DNA from: Patiria miniata
Lineage: Eukaryota; Echinodermata; Asteroidea; Valvatida; Asterinidae
Assembly (NCBI RefSeq): GCF_015706575.1
Contig: NW_024037056.1
Coordinates: forward strand, 6,833,176 to 6,897,175
Direction: 5' to 3'
DNA: 64,000 nucleotides
Shown: piece by piece, positions 1 to 11,200 of the stretch
Layout: every line of letters begins with the position of its first letter
Position numbering within the stretch: position 1 is the stretch's first letter
Program-made: the position numbers and the translations under genes
The notes under the pieces: model-generated
What the model was told of the DNA's origin: nothing
What the model saw: only the letters and a program-made list of their open reading frames with translations
Database searches by the model: none

Positions 1-1159
1 TTTTTCTTTGGTTTTTGTTGCTATTTGTCCAAATAGGAAGTGTTTTCAAGCAGGGTAAATATAAGAAAACTGGTATCATTGTTATAATGTGTTTGTTCGG
101 AATTGCTTTTAATGTTGTTTTTTTTTCAGCCAAATTGCCATATTGTATGGCTCCAAATGAACACGTATGAGCCAAATATGAAAAAAAAAAATGCTGAGAA
201 GCTTTCTGCCGTGATGATAAATTGAAAAAAATGTCTCCACAGTGTCATTTGTCTTCGAGCCAAACATGTCAAGATCTCACGATGAATGTTTTATGCATAT
301 GAAGTAAACTTCACAGAATTAGACATCCTAACGTTTCAATCCTAGCATCAAAGTTTCTACTAGGATAAAAATGTTTGTCATATTTGTTATTTGATTATTT
401 CAAGTCAATCCAGTCAATAAGCAGTTTGCGATATTTCCATTCATTTTTATGAAATTACATGCAAATGTTTAAAAGGACACCATTGTTAGGATTGAGTGGT
501 TTGGTGGTGTATGTCATGTGCATGGGCTTATACCACAACCAGCTACAGGGCTCCTGCAATACAGAAACTGTACACGTATTTATTGATCAGCATGATCAGT
601 GTCGCAAACTAACCCAAAGAAGTCTATCTTGAACAAAGGTGCTCAAGAATTAAAGAAGGGTGCTGAAACAACTAACCCGATGAAGTTTCAGCTCAGCTTT
701 AGCTGTACATTTCGAGAAAAACAACATTCTAGGATCTCGATTCCAAATCACAAGTTGCTGAATCATGTTTTGAATTGGCCTGAATTCAGCGTCAGAGACA
801 TGTTCTCACTGAGCCGATTGCAGCTACGTAATGCCGCGCACTGATCTGACGAATTATAGCAACCGTGCTTCACCGAATAACAAAACGACCTACTAATTTG
901 AATTTCCTAAGGTGCTTCTTAAGAAGCACTGTTGGAAAGGCTTTCTTTTGTTGATTTCTTCAGAATGACAGCTTGCCAGAAAGAATAATTTCACAGGAAG
1001 TTTAGTCCCCTTACTATCTTTCAACCAAGTATGTTTTTCACCAATAATTACACCAGTTACTTTTTGGATAGCTGCAAATCATGGACTCTGGCTTTAAAAT
1101 TATCCCTGTTCATCAGGAATGAGATCATTTTCTGCAGCAGCTCGAGATCAGTGCAATTT
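1..1159. other. No recognised gene
   Basis: AT-rich non-coding DNA, expected to be intron of the SERINC gene because its last exons lie further left. The short open frame at 599-844 has no recognisable motif. Nothing else was supported. Confidence 0.5.
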
Positions 1160-1326
1160 GGTCTCTACCTTCACAGGTACCCATTTATACTCCTGGGTGG
1201 ATAGGCAAGTGTAGTAAAGCGTCTTGCCTAAGAACACAAGCACCATGTTTCCCGTCTGGGTTTGAACCCAGGTATGACAGAACATGAGTTGAACACCGTA
1301 ACAATTGGACCACAGCGGCCCACATG
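1160..1326 (-). repeat. tRNA-headed SINE
   Basis: On the minus strand the head has an A-box-like stretch (TGGTCCAATTGTTACGG) and a consensus B box (GGTTCAAACCC, complement of 1258-1269). It is followed by a body with TTAGGCAAGACGCTTTAC and a CACCCAGGAGTATA segment. The tRNA fold is degenerate, so this is a retroposon and not a working tRNA. Confidence 0.6.
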
Positions 1327-1853
1327 TATGTACATGTATTGCCTAACAAGAACCAGGCAATGGCATGCAGTGTACTTGTACAAACTTGTGTACGTAAATC
1401 TTTTCGAGTCTAATGGACCACCCTTTGAAGGACCTGAAGGGCCTTTAACTGTCCTCTAAAGCCACCCTCAAAAGGCGACACAGCCAGAATGGTGGGCGAC
1501 TGACTTTTCAGAATCAAGCTGCGTCTGAGCTACATGTACGACCGTCGGGAAAATATCAGTTGCCGATTTTTGGCGACTTAAGCGTAACTGCGACGATATT
1601 AAAACGATCGGCATCAGTCGGCAGGTTAAAAACAATCAACAGTCGCAAGAGTAGAAAAATTCAACTTCTGCAACGTGTTCCCGACAGGTGTGAATCAATC
1701 GCAGTCGAGCTGTGTGAGTTACGACATTTTGTGCGCATCAAGATCATCTTATTTTATTGTGTGGCCAATCAGTGCGCGGCAAAAACGGCTGAATGAACAG
1801 ATGTGGCTGTGGACGGTTGTTGGATTGTTATCAACACGCTTTTACCGCTAATG

Positions 1854-2376
1854 TTAAAGGGAAAATACAACATTTGCAAACATCAAAAAATAAAACTACC
1901 TATTCATTTTGAAATACCTTGCTGGACTGTTAGTGAATGACAGTGTAAAGCATCCTGTAAAATCATGGCACCTGGTATACTGTCATTTTCAAGAAAAGTG
2001 GTATTTTTGTATCAATTTCCAACGCTGATCGGCCGACCAGCATTGGAAAAAAACTGGCTTTTTTTCAAATACTGGCCCCAATTGACCATCGCACTTGTTT
2101 GCAATCGATTACACACCTATGAACGGGTACAAGCCAGCTAGACTGGTTCCCTGACCTTACAATTCCCCAATGTATGTAAACTGCTCCGTTTCTTCTTAAA
2201 TGGAGTCAGGGAACCAGACTACAGGAAAATGATTGTTTTTCTTGGTTTTTATAGCATTTTTGAACCCAAAATCTCAAAAAAGTCAGTGTAACTATATTTG
2301 CTATATATTTCCAACCCCCCAATTCCATCCATTTCTGAAAATTACAGCAAAAGCAAATGATGTATATTCCCTTTAA
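1854..2376. mobile_element. TTAA-ended MITE, copy 1 (T2/Kolobok-like)
   Basis: It starts TTAAAGGGAAAATACAAC and ends with the near-inverted TGTATATTCCCTTTAA. Inverted repeats of about 24 bp include the TTAA. A second copy lies inverted at 7347-7867 and a shorter one at 12419-12711. No coding capacity. TTAAAGG-type ends recall T2/Kolobok MITEs; the superfamily is inferred. Confidence 0.75.
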
Positions 2377-2642
2377 AGAAGTCACATGACTGTCTATGCC
2401 ATGGAATCGTCGTCATGTTGTGATTGACATGAGCATGGTTGCGATTATTTTGTGTCGAGATGTCGCTCGTTCCACGAGAATGACACGATTTCTCAGTTTT
2501 ATGACCTGAGCATTATTTTTTTTTGCAGGGGTGCGAGTGACCACGGATAAAAATAGCTGAACACAGCTGAAAAAGGTGTAAAAAAGCTGAACTTTGGAAA
2601 TCTCCTAGTCTTTGTACACAGCAAGTGAGGAAAAAAAAGCTG

Positions 2643-2713
2643 AAATCCAAAACACAAAAAAAGCTGAAATCAGCTCTTAGAGCTGATTTCAGCTTTTTTT
2701 GTGTTTTGGATTT
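2643..2713. repeat. Perfect 71-bp palindrome
   Basis: Bases 2643-2677 are exactly complementary in reverse to 2679-2713 around one central base. I paired every position. The run AAATCCAAAACAC mirrors GTGTTTTGGATTT. It ends two bases before the GGCC-ended MITE at 2716. Confidence 0.85.
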
Positions 2714-2715
2714 AA

Positions 2716-3093
2716 GGCCAAAAAAAAAAGTCTCCGGTTTCTGGTATGCGCGCGCGTCGCCGTAGCCATGCGCGTCGGCAAAATGAAAAAGTTTTTTTTT
2801 CAATACAAGATGATGTTTCAAAACCGCCAAACTCACTGGTTTGACTGGAATTCTGCTGCTGCACAATTTTAACGTGTTTTTAGATGGGGTTATGATCGAG
2901 AATAAGATTTATGTGGCCTCTCTGGACTCCCATATATTTGCACTAAGTTTAGTCGGGCACCATTTGCAGTCATCAGCCGACATTTGAAGCCAAAAAAAAA
3001 AAAAAAACAGGTAAAAAAAAAAAAAAAGCCGCGTCGCCGCACCACTTTTGGGGCAAGCTCCATACCAGAAACCGGAGACTTTTTTTTTTGGCC
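2716..3093. mobile_element. GGCC-ended MITE, copy 1 (PIF/Harbinger-like)
   Basis: Ends GGCCAAAAAAAAAAGTCTCC and its inverse around CCGGTTTCTGGTATG / CATACCAGAAACCGG. Flanked by TAA on both sides, a 3-bp TWA duplication as in PIF/Harbinger. Other copies lie at 24954-25316 and 46671-47043. Open frames inside are A/T homopolymer artefacts. Confidence 0.75.
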
Positions 3094-3408
3094 TAAAGCT
3101 GAGATTTCAAACCCCTTTGCTTGATGTCTTTTGCACAGACATGACAGGAGCCCTGGGCCAAACCGATGACAGTGAAATGTTTGGTATTCGTGATTATTCA
3201 TTTTGTTTTACCTCTCTGTCCATATCTCTGTATTGTATATTTCCGTCTGTGCCATACTGTGCCATTTTCTGAAATGAGCACGTGGATAGGGAAGTTGACT
3301 ACAACTCATGAATATTCATGCCAGATTCAGGGTCTCATGTCCTTTCTATTCATACTGTCATGGCTGATAGGTCATAGGCTGAAATAACCTCCAAAGGGTA
3401 GAGATATA

Positions 3409-4020
3409 CAGGGTGTTTCAAAAAAAAGGAAACCGAGCTTATTTTGTTGATTTCTCGAGTATGACTAATTATTTAGGAAAATGGTAACCGCCATCTGTTA
3501 CATAACCATGTCTTCTTTTACTTGACACCACAAACTCCATTTTACCGTCACGGATGACTGAGCACCAAGTGATGAAACTGACATGCCAGAAATGGCCTTG
3601 TACCACATGCACCATAAGACCAATTGACAGTTTTCAGCATGTTGATAATAACAATTGCTAAACATATCAAGGTTTATCACTGTCCCCGTTAACCCCACTG
3701 TCCTTCAACATGCCCCCATTCCTTTCAACGCAAATCTCTGCCCTGGTTCTCATTGCTGTGAACGCATTGCTGATAACGTCTCTCTCTCTCTCTGATAACT
3801 GTCCATTGGTCTTATGGTGCATGTGGTACAAGGCCATTTTTAGCATGTCAGTTACATCACTTGGTGCTCAGTCATCCGTGACGGTAAAATGGAGTTCGTG
3901 GTGTCAAGAAAAAGACGACGTGGTCATGTAACAGATGGTGGTTACCATTTTCCTAAATAATTAGTCATACTCGAGAAATCAACAAAATAAGCTCGGTTTC
4001 CTTTTTTTTATAACACCCTG
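3409..4020. mobile_element. CAGGGTG fold-back MITE (mariner-like ends)
   Basis: Begins CAGGGTGTTTCAAAAAAAAG and ends with its complement. The inverted arms of about 280 bases are nearly identical, and the spacer holds a (CT)n run near 3780-3800. TA precedes the left end. Related elements are at 34667-34922, 54885-55364 and 55649-56023. Confidence 0.7.
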
Positions 4021-4594
4021 TGCAAAGAATAACATAAGAAATCCTGATCAGTTCAAAAGGCAGCCTCGTGAATTTGTTTAATACTCAGTGTGTGCAGTAT
4101 GTGCTAAATTAGCCCAAGCATGACAGCCTTGTCAGAAGGCTAACATCATTCAAAGCCTAATCTCCTTACATTTGTTCCGTTCTTTTTTTTTTTAATAAGC
4201 CAGTTCGGTATCCCGATGAAATAGTCCAGGTCAAAGGTCATTCAAGACAAAATCAATCACTTGATGTTACATGATGTTACGCGAACGCCCATTCTGCGCG
4301 TAATAACACGCAAGCTTTGTGAACCGTCTCCATGCGAGATTCATGCGCCGTTGATGCGCGTTCATTATCCCGAATGACCCATGACCTACATCATTGTGCG
4401 CATGCGCAGTTGAAATACTCGACTTGGTTATCAAATTTGTGCCTAGATACTGCATTTCGGAGAATTTGAGAAACTGTGTCTGTCCGGGATTGAAGCCAGT
4501 AGCAGGAGCGCTGTAGCTTGTTTGTGGGACTAGACTTGAACCTTGGCTACGCTATGGTCTAATTTCAGAAAACTATGAAGTAGACAATTTTGTA

Positions 4595-5050
4595 TTAAAG
4601 AGGTTGTGGAATGCTCGAAGACATTTCCGTCATTTTTGGGGTATATGTAGCCTAAGGTGTGATGAAATAAAAACGACTATTGTGTCCGTCATGAAATGAG
4701 TACAAAAGGTACTTTTGAGAGCTGTTTTTCAGGTCCTGTTTCGACCCGAATGTGCTATTTGTGTAAAAGTCGTCGTTGGGGGCAGAAAACAAAACATAGT
4801 ACATTGTGACGTAATAAACAGGACTCGTTTATACTACGCTGCATAGGGAGTCCTGTTTATTGCGTCACGACGACTTTTACACAAATTGCACGTTCGGGTC
4901 AAAACAGGACCTGAAAAACAGCTCTCAAAAGTACCTTTTGTATTCATTTCTTGACAGACACAATTTAGTCGTTTTTATTTCATCACACCTTAGGCTACAT
5001 ATACCCGAAAAATGACGGAAATGTCTTCGAGCATTCCACAACCTCTTTAA
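4595..5050. mobile_element. TTAAAGAGG fold-back MITE
   Basis: A hairpin of about 456 bp. It starts TTAAAGAGGTTGTGGAATGC and ends with the reverse complement CATTCCACAACCTCTTTAA, with arms of roughly 200 bp and a short loop. The TTAA ends suggest a TTAA-targeting transposon. It lies in the SERINC intron just left of exon 10. Confidence 0.75.
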
Positions 5051-5164
5051 CATAATAATGTCCATGCTGTGTGAAGTTTTGATCGTTTCAAATCTGTATT
5101 GATGACTTTGTGTGAACGCTGTTTATGTGAGAGTAACTTTGAAAAAAACAAAAAGATATCTTAC

Positions 5165-5213
5165 ATCGCCGCCGGTCAGCTTGCTCACGTTGTTGTTGCT
5201 AGCAGAACGGATG
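5165..5213 (-). CDS. SERINC: SERINC exon 10
   Basis: A 49-base exon, phase 2 to 0, acceptor TCTCACAG, donor GTAAGA. It encodes [17 protein letters not shown], matching the family SSIRTSNNSQVNKL stretch after this membrane segment. It is the last SERINC exon in the window; the two C-terminal membrane segments were searched for in 1-5160 and not seen. Confidence 0.83.
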
Positions 5214-8200
5214 CTGTGAGAAAAAGACATTCCATGTAAACATTAAAAAAACAGAGGAAATTCATGAAGGACCAAACTAGACTAGAATTACTACACGGTG
5301 TCCCTCGAAAAATGCAACAGCTACGAAAACTCGGATTGTTGAAAAATGTAATATCATTGTCATATAAATTTAACATTGGAAGATGCGCTATGTCATAATC
5401 TTCAATATGGTACCAATATAAGTCGATCCTTTTCCAGAAGGCTGAGCATTCATTGTTTGACTAAAGTAGTCCAAAATGCCCACTGCCACATGTTAGAAGC
5501 TATGATTAATAATATGTTAGAAGCTATAATTATTAACAACGTAATAAATGGATTTCACATTTAACATAAAAAGAACGATAACCTTCTATCAAGAGAAACA
5601 AAAAATGTCAGTACAATGCGAATTCATGAGTGTAACAGAGAACATCACAAATTTCAATTAGTGACCTACTGAAATTTGTTCTGGGCAATTCCACGGTTAC
5701 TCACGTTACATTTATGATGTACTTTTGAGTTTCCTTGGGCTGTAATTACCTTACTGAAAAGGTTTAATAACTGTTATCGCCATGGTAGATAGAGTAGACC
5801 TACACCTACCTAAGCACCAGTTTTGTAACGCAACCGATTTTGTGCGTCTTGTTTATCATACATAACACATTTTTCTGGATGTCATCTTTGGTGTTTAGGT
5901 AGGTCTAGGTCTACTCTATCTACCATGGGGATAACAGTTATTAACCCTTTTCAGTAAGGTAATTACAGCCCAAGGAAACTCAAAAGTACATCAAAAATGT
6001 ACATGTAACATGAGTAACAGTGGAATTGCCTTTCTGCTTTCTTGTGAAGTATGAAAAGGGCACATGTGGTGTAGCGGTGGAGCACAGGATTCATGATCGT
6101 GAGGTTGTGGGTTCGAGCCCCACCATGGCCATGCGTGTTGTGCCCTTGAGTAAGGCGCTTTACCTCAATCTCTCCTCTCAACCCAGGTGTTAATTGGGTA
6201 CCGGCATTATTCAATGCTGGGAAGGTAACAGACTCGCTGTGGAGGAGGTGTGGCGATCCCCCCACAGCAGCATATGAGTCTGGCCCAATCGCTAAACGAA
6301 AGAGAGATGGGCACTCCGTTCCTGTGAACACAGGTTCGTCCCTTTATGAATCAACCTCCAGACAGAACTTACCAGGCGTAGATGATGCAGACCAAGAAGA
6401 CCACTAGAGTGACCCAGTCTTCAGCTCCTAGTCCTGGGTGAGTTCCAGGGGCTTGGGTAGCTGAACCGGCACCCCCGCCAGTGATCTCAGTGATACCTGG
6501 GTTGCACTCTGAGGGGAAACAAATAATAAAATCAAATAATCTATCTCGCCGGGCATACACATTCACATTGCACTCAAGGTTTCTCGGCAAATAGTGATAT
6601 CACTCTTATTTTGTTAAAAATGAACAAGTTATCTTGCAACAAATTGGTGCCAAGGAAAAACGCCTTCAACAAAATGAAAAATCAGGACAGAAATTGTACA
6701 AGCTAGGAGCAATATAAGTTACATGCAAGAATCATGTTTTTAACGCACCACGTCAACGACACCACGAAGTAACACCAGAGTAAACTTGAGTGCGCGCTAC
6801 ACACACGTATTTTACAGAACTGAGTGATTTTCGTTTTCACGAAGTAACACCCAAATACAATGTGCGCTCACTCGGTACAATTTCGTTTTCACGAAGAAAC
6901 ACTTCTTTATTTCACCACTTTAAAACGACTTTTATTTAATTTTTCTGTAATCCCACAAGAATACGGATTAATTATATTCCTGTCAAACGTTTTAAAACTT
7001 TTTATCCAAATCGTATTTCCGTAACGGTGTTGTAACTTTGTGAAAATGAAAAAATAGTTCGTGCCAGTGTCCGATGTGCGTGCGCACGCTTGGGTCTTAC
7101 TTCGTGAAACCAAAATTTGTTGTAGTGGTTTTTACGAAGTAACACTGGAGCGGACTTGGGAGTTACTACATGGTGTCGGTGACGATTTGGTACCCATGAT
7201 ACATTCTTTGGAAATTTTGGGATGTAAACATTCAGAAAGAAGAAAATTGCAATGGAATGTGAGACTCAATAAAATGTTCTTGTGGCTTTTCCGATTGACT
7301 TCTAAAGTTAGCATACAGCGACACTGACCGAAAGAAAACATGTATGTTAAAGGGAATATACATCATTTGCTTTTGCTGTAATGTTCAGAAATGGATGGAA
7401 TTGGGGGTTGGAAATATATAGCAAATAATAGTTACACTGACTTTTTTGAGGTTTTGGGTTCGAAAATGCTATAAAAACCAAGAAAAACAATCATTTTCCT
7501 GTAGTCTGGTTCCCTGACTCCATATAAGAAGAAACAGAGCAGTTTACATACATTGGGGAATTGTAAGGTCAGGGAACCAGTCTAGCTGGATTGTACCTGT
7601 TCATAGGTGTGTAATCGATTGCAAACAAGTGCGATGGTCAATTGGGGCCAGTATTTGAAAAAAGCCAGTTTTTTCAAATGCTGGTCGGCCAACCATCGTT
7701 GGAAATTGATACAAAAATAACACTTTTCTTGAAAATGACAGTATACCAGGTGCCATGATTTTACAGGATGCTTTACACTGTCATTCACTAACAGTCCAGC
7801 AAGGTATTTCAAAATGATTTGGTAGTTTTATTTTTTGATGTTTGCAAATGTTGTATTTTCCCTTTAACGTCAGGAAACCATGACTATACATGTACATTTA
7901 TTTAAATGATTAATGGCAACTTACTCTCATTCGGATTGCTGCTGAGAGAGGACCAGGTCAGGTACATGGTGTAGGCTGAGATGACTGAGGATTGCAGCAG
8001 ACCTGACTGGGGAAGGGCTGGAAAGAACGAGGTTCATGATCGGTTAGAATTATGCGACCGTTTCCTAACGAAATAATTTCATTCTAAATGTGTCCAAAAT
8101 CATAGCGTCTTCGCGTGAGCATCATCAGACGTCGTCAGCAATGCGCTCGAATGTCTCTCCAAGTGGTCCCCCCAAACTCTCCCTTTCTTACCGTTGAGGG

Positions 8201-11200
8201 GGTACTTGTGCACGGAGCCCATAATAGTTATAAGCAATTTCTCAATCATACCTTCTTGGACTTTGGGCAAGACGCTGACGACGGAGAAGGCCAAGCAGGC
8301 GATCATGTTGAAGGAGATGAAGAACTTGTGAAGTGCACAGCTGTCATCAGTCTGGGATAGAGGAAGACATGATGCTGTATTAACTTACAAGCAGGGATGT
8401 AGTCGAGTACATCACAGGTCCATCACAAATCTAATCATAAGTTAGTCACAAGTCCGGTCGTCGAGTCACAAGTCCAGTCACAAGTCCTGTCATCCAGTCA
8501 CAAGTCCAGTCGCAAGTCCAGTCACAAGTCCAGTCACAAGTCCAGTCGCAAGTCCAGTCACAAGTCAAGTCACAAGTCCAGTCACAAGTCCAGTCGTCCA
8601 GTCACAAGTCCTGTTGTCCAGTCACAAGTCCAGTCACAAGTCCAGTCACAAGTCCAGTCGTCCAGTCACAAGTCCTGTTGTCCAGTCACAAGTCCAGTCA
8701 CAAGTCCAGTCATAAGTCCACTTACAAGTCAAGTCACAAGTCCAGTCGTCCAGTCACAAGTCCTGTCGTCCAGTCACAAGTTCATCACAAGTCCAGTCAC
8801 AACTTAGTCACAAGTCCAGTCGTACAGTCACAAGTCCTGTCATGCCTGTCGTCCAGTCACAAGTCTAGTCACAAGTCCAGTCACAAGTCCAGCCACGAGT
8901 CCAGTCACAAGTCCAGTCACAAGTCCAGTCACACGTCCAGTCACAAGTCCAGTCACAAGTCCAGTCACAAGTTAGTCACAGGTCCAGTCACAAGTCTAGT
9001 CGTCCAGTCACAAGTCCAGTCACAAGTCCAGTCACAAGTCCAGTCACAAGTCCAGTCACAAGTTCATCACAAGTCCAGTCACAAGTCCAGTCACAAGTTC
9101 ATCACAAGTCCAGTCACAAGTCCAGTCACAAGTCCAGTCACAAGTCCAGTCACAAGTCCAGTCACAAGTCCAGTCACAAGTCCAGTCACAAGTCCAGTCA
9201 CAAGTCCAGTCACAAGTCCAGTCACAAGTCCAGTCACAAGTCCAGTCACAAGTCCAGTCACAAGTCCAGTCACAAGTCCAGTCACAAGTCCAGTCACAAG
9301 TCCAGTCATCCAGTCACAAGTCCAGTCATCCAGTCACAAGTCCAGTCATCCAGTCACAAGTCCAGTCGTCCAGTCACAAGTCCAGTCACAAGTCCAGAAA
9401 GTTCAGTCACAAGAAAATGACGAGTCCTTTCACAAATAAGTCATGCAAAAAAGTAAATAAAATGACCGATAACAAGCCAAAGGGAATGTCCAAACTCATT
9501 GGAATAGCTTGTGATTTGAACTGGGACGGGATGACTTGTGATTGACTTGCAGGGACCTGTGACGGACTCAACTACATGCCTGACTACTAGCACGCTTCCT
9601 CCCTGTACACAATGTAAACCATATGCGCATCTAGCCCAGGTTGGACGACGTCTTTATTGCATTGCGACTGACGTCCAGGGTATAAATTGTACCACCATAG
9701 CGAAAAAAATTATAACACATTTTTTTCATATTTTTACCCGACGGAGGAAGCTGAAATTTCGCTTACATATTCTTTGTGTCCAGAATTGTACCTGCGCTGG
9801 GTTTAAAAAAGGCAAATATGTCGGCGTGTTTACCGAAAATAAACCGCAAGTTCTACGCTTTCGTTGAAAACATTTTCAGTACGAACTCCCTGTGTGAAGA
9901 CGTACACGCGCGTGCCGCTTGCTGCCGTGGCGGCAGCGTGCTAGGTGTGCATGCAGGCGCACGCGTAATCTTCACACGGGGATTTCGTACTGAAAATGTT
10001 TTCAACGAAAGCGTGGGATTGTGGTTTATTTTCGGTAAACATGGCGCCCGCGGACATATTTGCTGTTCCTTAACCCAGCGCAGGTACAATTCTGGACACA
10101 AGGAATATGTAACCGAAATTTCAGCTTCCTCCGTCACGTAAAAATATGCAAAAAATGTGTTACATGTATAACTTTTTTCGCTATGGCAGGAGAGATTCAT
10201 ACCCTGGACTCCGTTGCGTGTACACAACGGAGTCCAGCCTGGGCTAATGCGCATCCATATGTACAAAGCTATTAAAAACTTGAATCTTTGTGCGGCTTTT
10301 GTAATTCTATTTACATATCTGAACTTCTAAAGCCATATGCTCAAATTTGAAACACAACGAAGTAAAATTAGCAATTGGTTTCTAACTTCACAAACATACA
10401 CATGCATGTATTCTCTTGTGGTGATGCTTTTTTCATAATTAACCCTAACCCCCTAGGCTCTTGCACTAGAAAGGATACCAAACCTAACAAATTTCAACAG
10501 CTGCATACAGGTCTGTAAGCACTGGTACCAAAACTGCCAAACTCCAACAGGCCTTGTACGGGGAACAGTACTAAACCTGCCAAACTCCAACTGTTGGAGT
10601 TTGATTGACTTGGTATGGATGGGCCTATGCATTGTCGAGTGATTGGATAGGGATGGTACCAAACCTAACAAAATAAAGCAATATATTTGACCAGGAACTG
10701 TACTGGGGACCGTGGGTGAGCGTACCCATGAAGAAATGCCTGTGAACTCCCATGTACATGCACATTTGACCACAAACTGTGCTGAGGACCGTGGGTGAGC
10801 ATACCCATGAAGAAATGCCTGTGAACTCCCTCAAACTCCAACGTGTTCACAAATCTCATGCCCTTCTGCCCCGAACCTCACAAAATTCAACAGGGTCTCC
10901 CTGGGCCTTTGGTACCCAGTCAATCAAAGTCCAACACCAGCTGGCCAGTGTTCGGTACCAACCCTGCCAAAATCAAGCAAAACCCGCTGTTGGAGCTTGA
11001 TGGGCTCAGGGTTGTTAGGGTTAAAGAACAGAGCTTTTACAGCCGCATTGCATTTAGAGCTCCTTGCTGAAAGTCCATTCCAACTATTTTCAGTAAGTTC
11101 TATAATCATGCGCATTGATTCAAAATGTCTGCGCCAAGGGCGTGTTGGCAAGTTTACAAGATGTGGCTAAGCAGTAATGTTTGCCTAGAAGTGCCATGGA

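Noticed and set aside
6100..6125. Functional tRNA-Met gene
   Set aside because: A and B boxes are present, but the cloverleaf does not close and a SINE body follows directly.
8418..9425. CRISPR-like array
   Set aside because: Short contiguous repeats without unique spacers, in an animal gene intron.
8678..9439. A 253-residue open frame of Ser/His/Lys and TSPV repeats, and its antisense TGLV partner
   Set aside because: Both are translations of the 12-bp minisatellite, whose period is a multiple of three. No splice sites, start context or homology.
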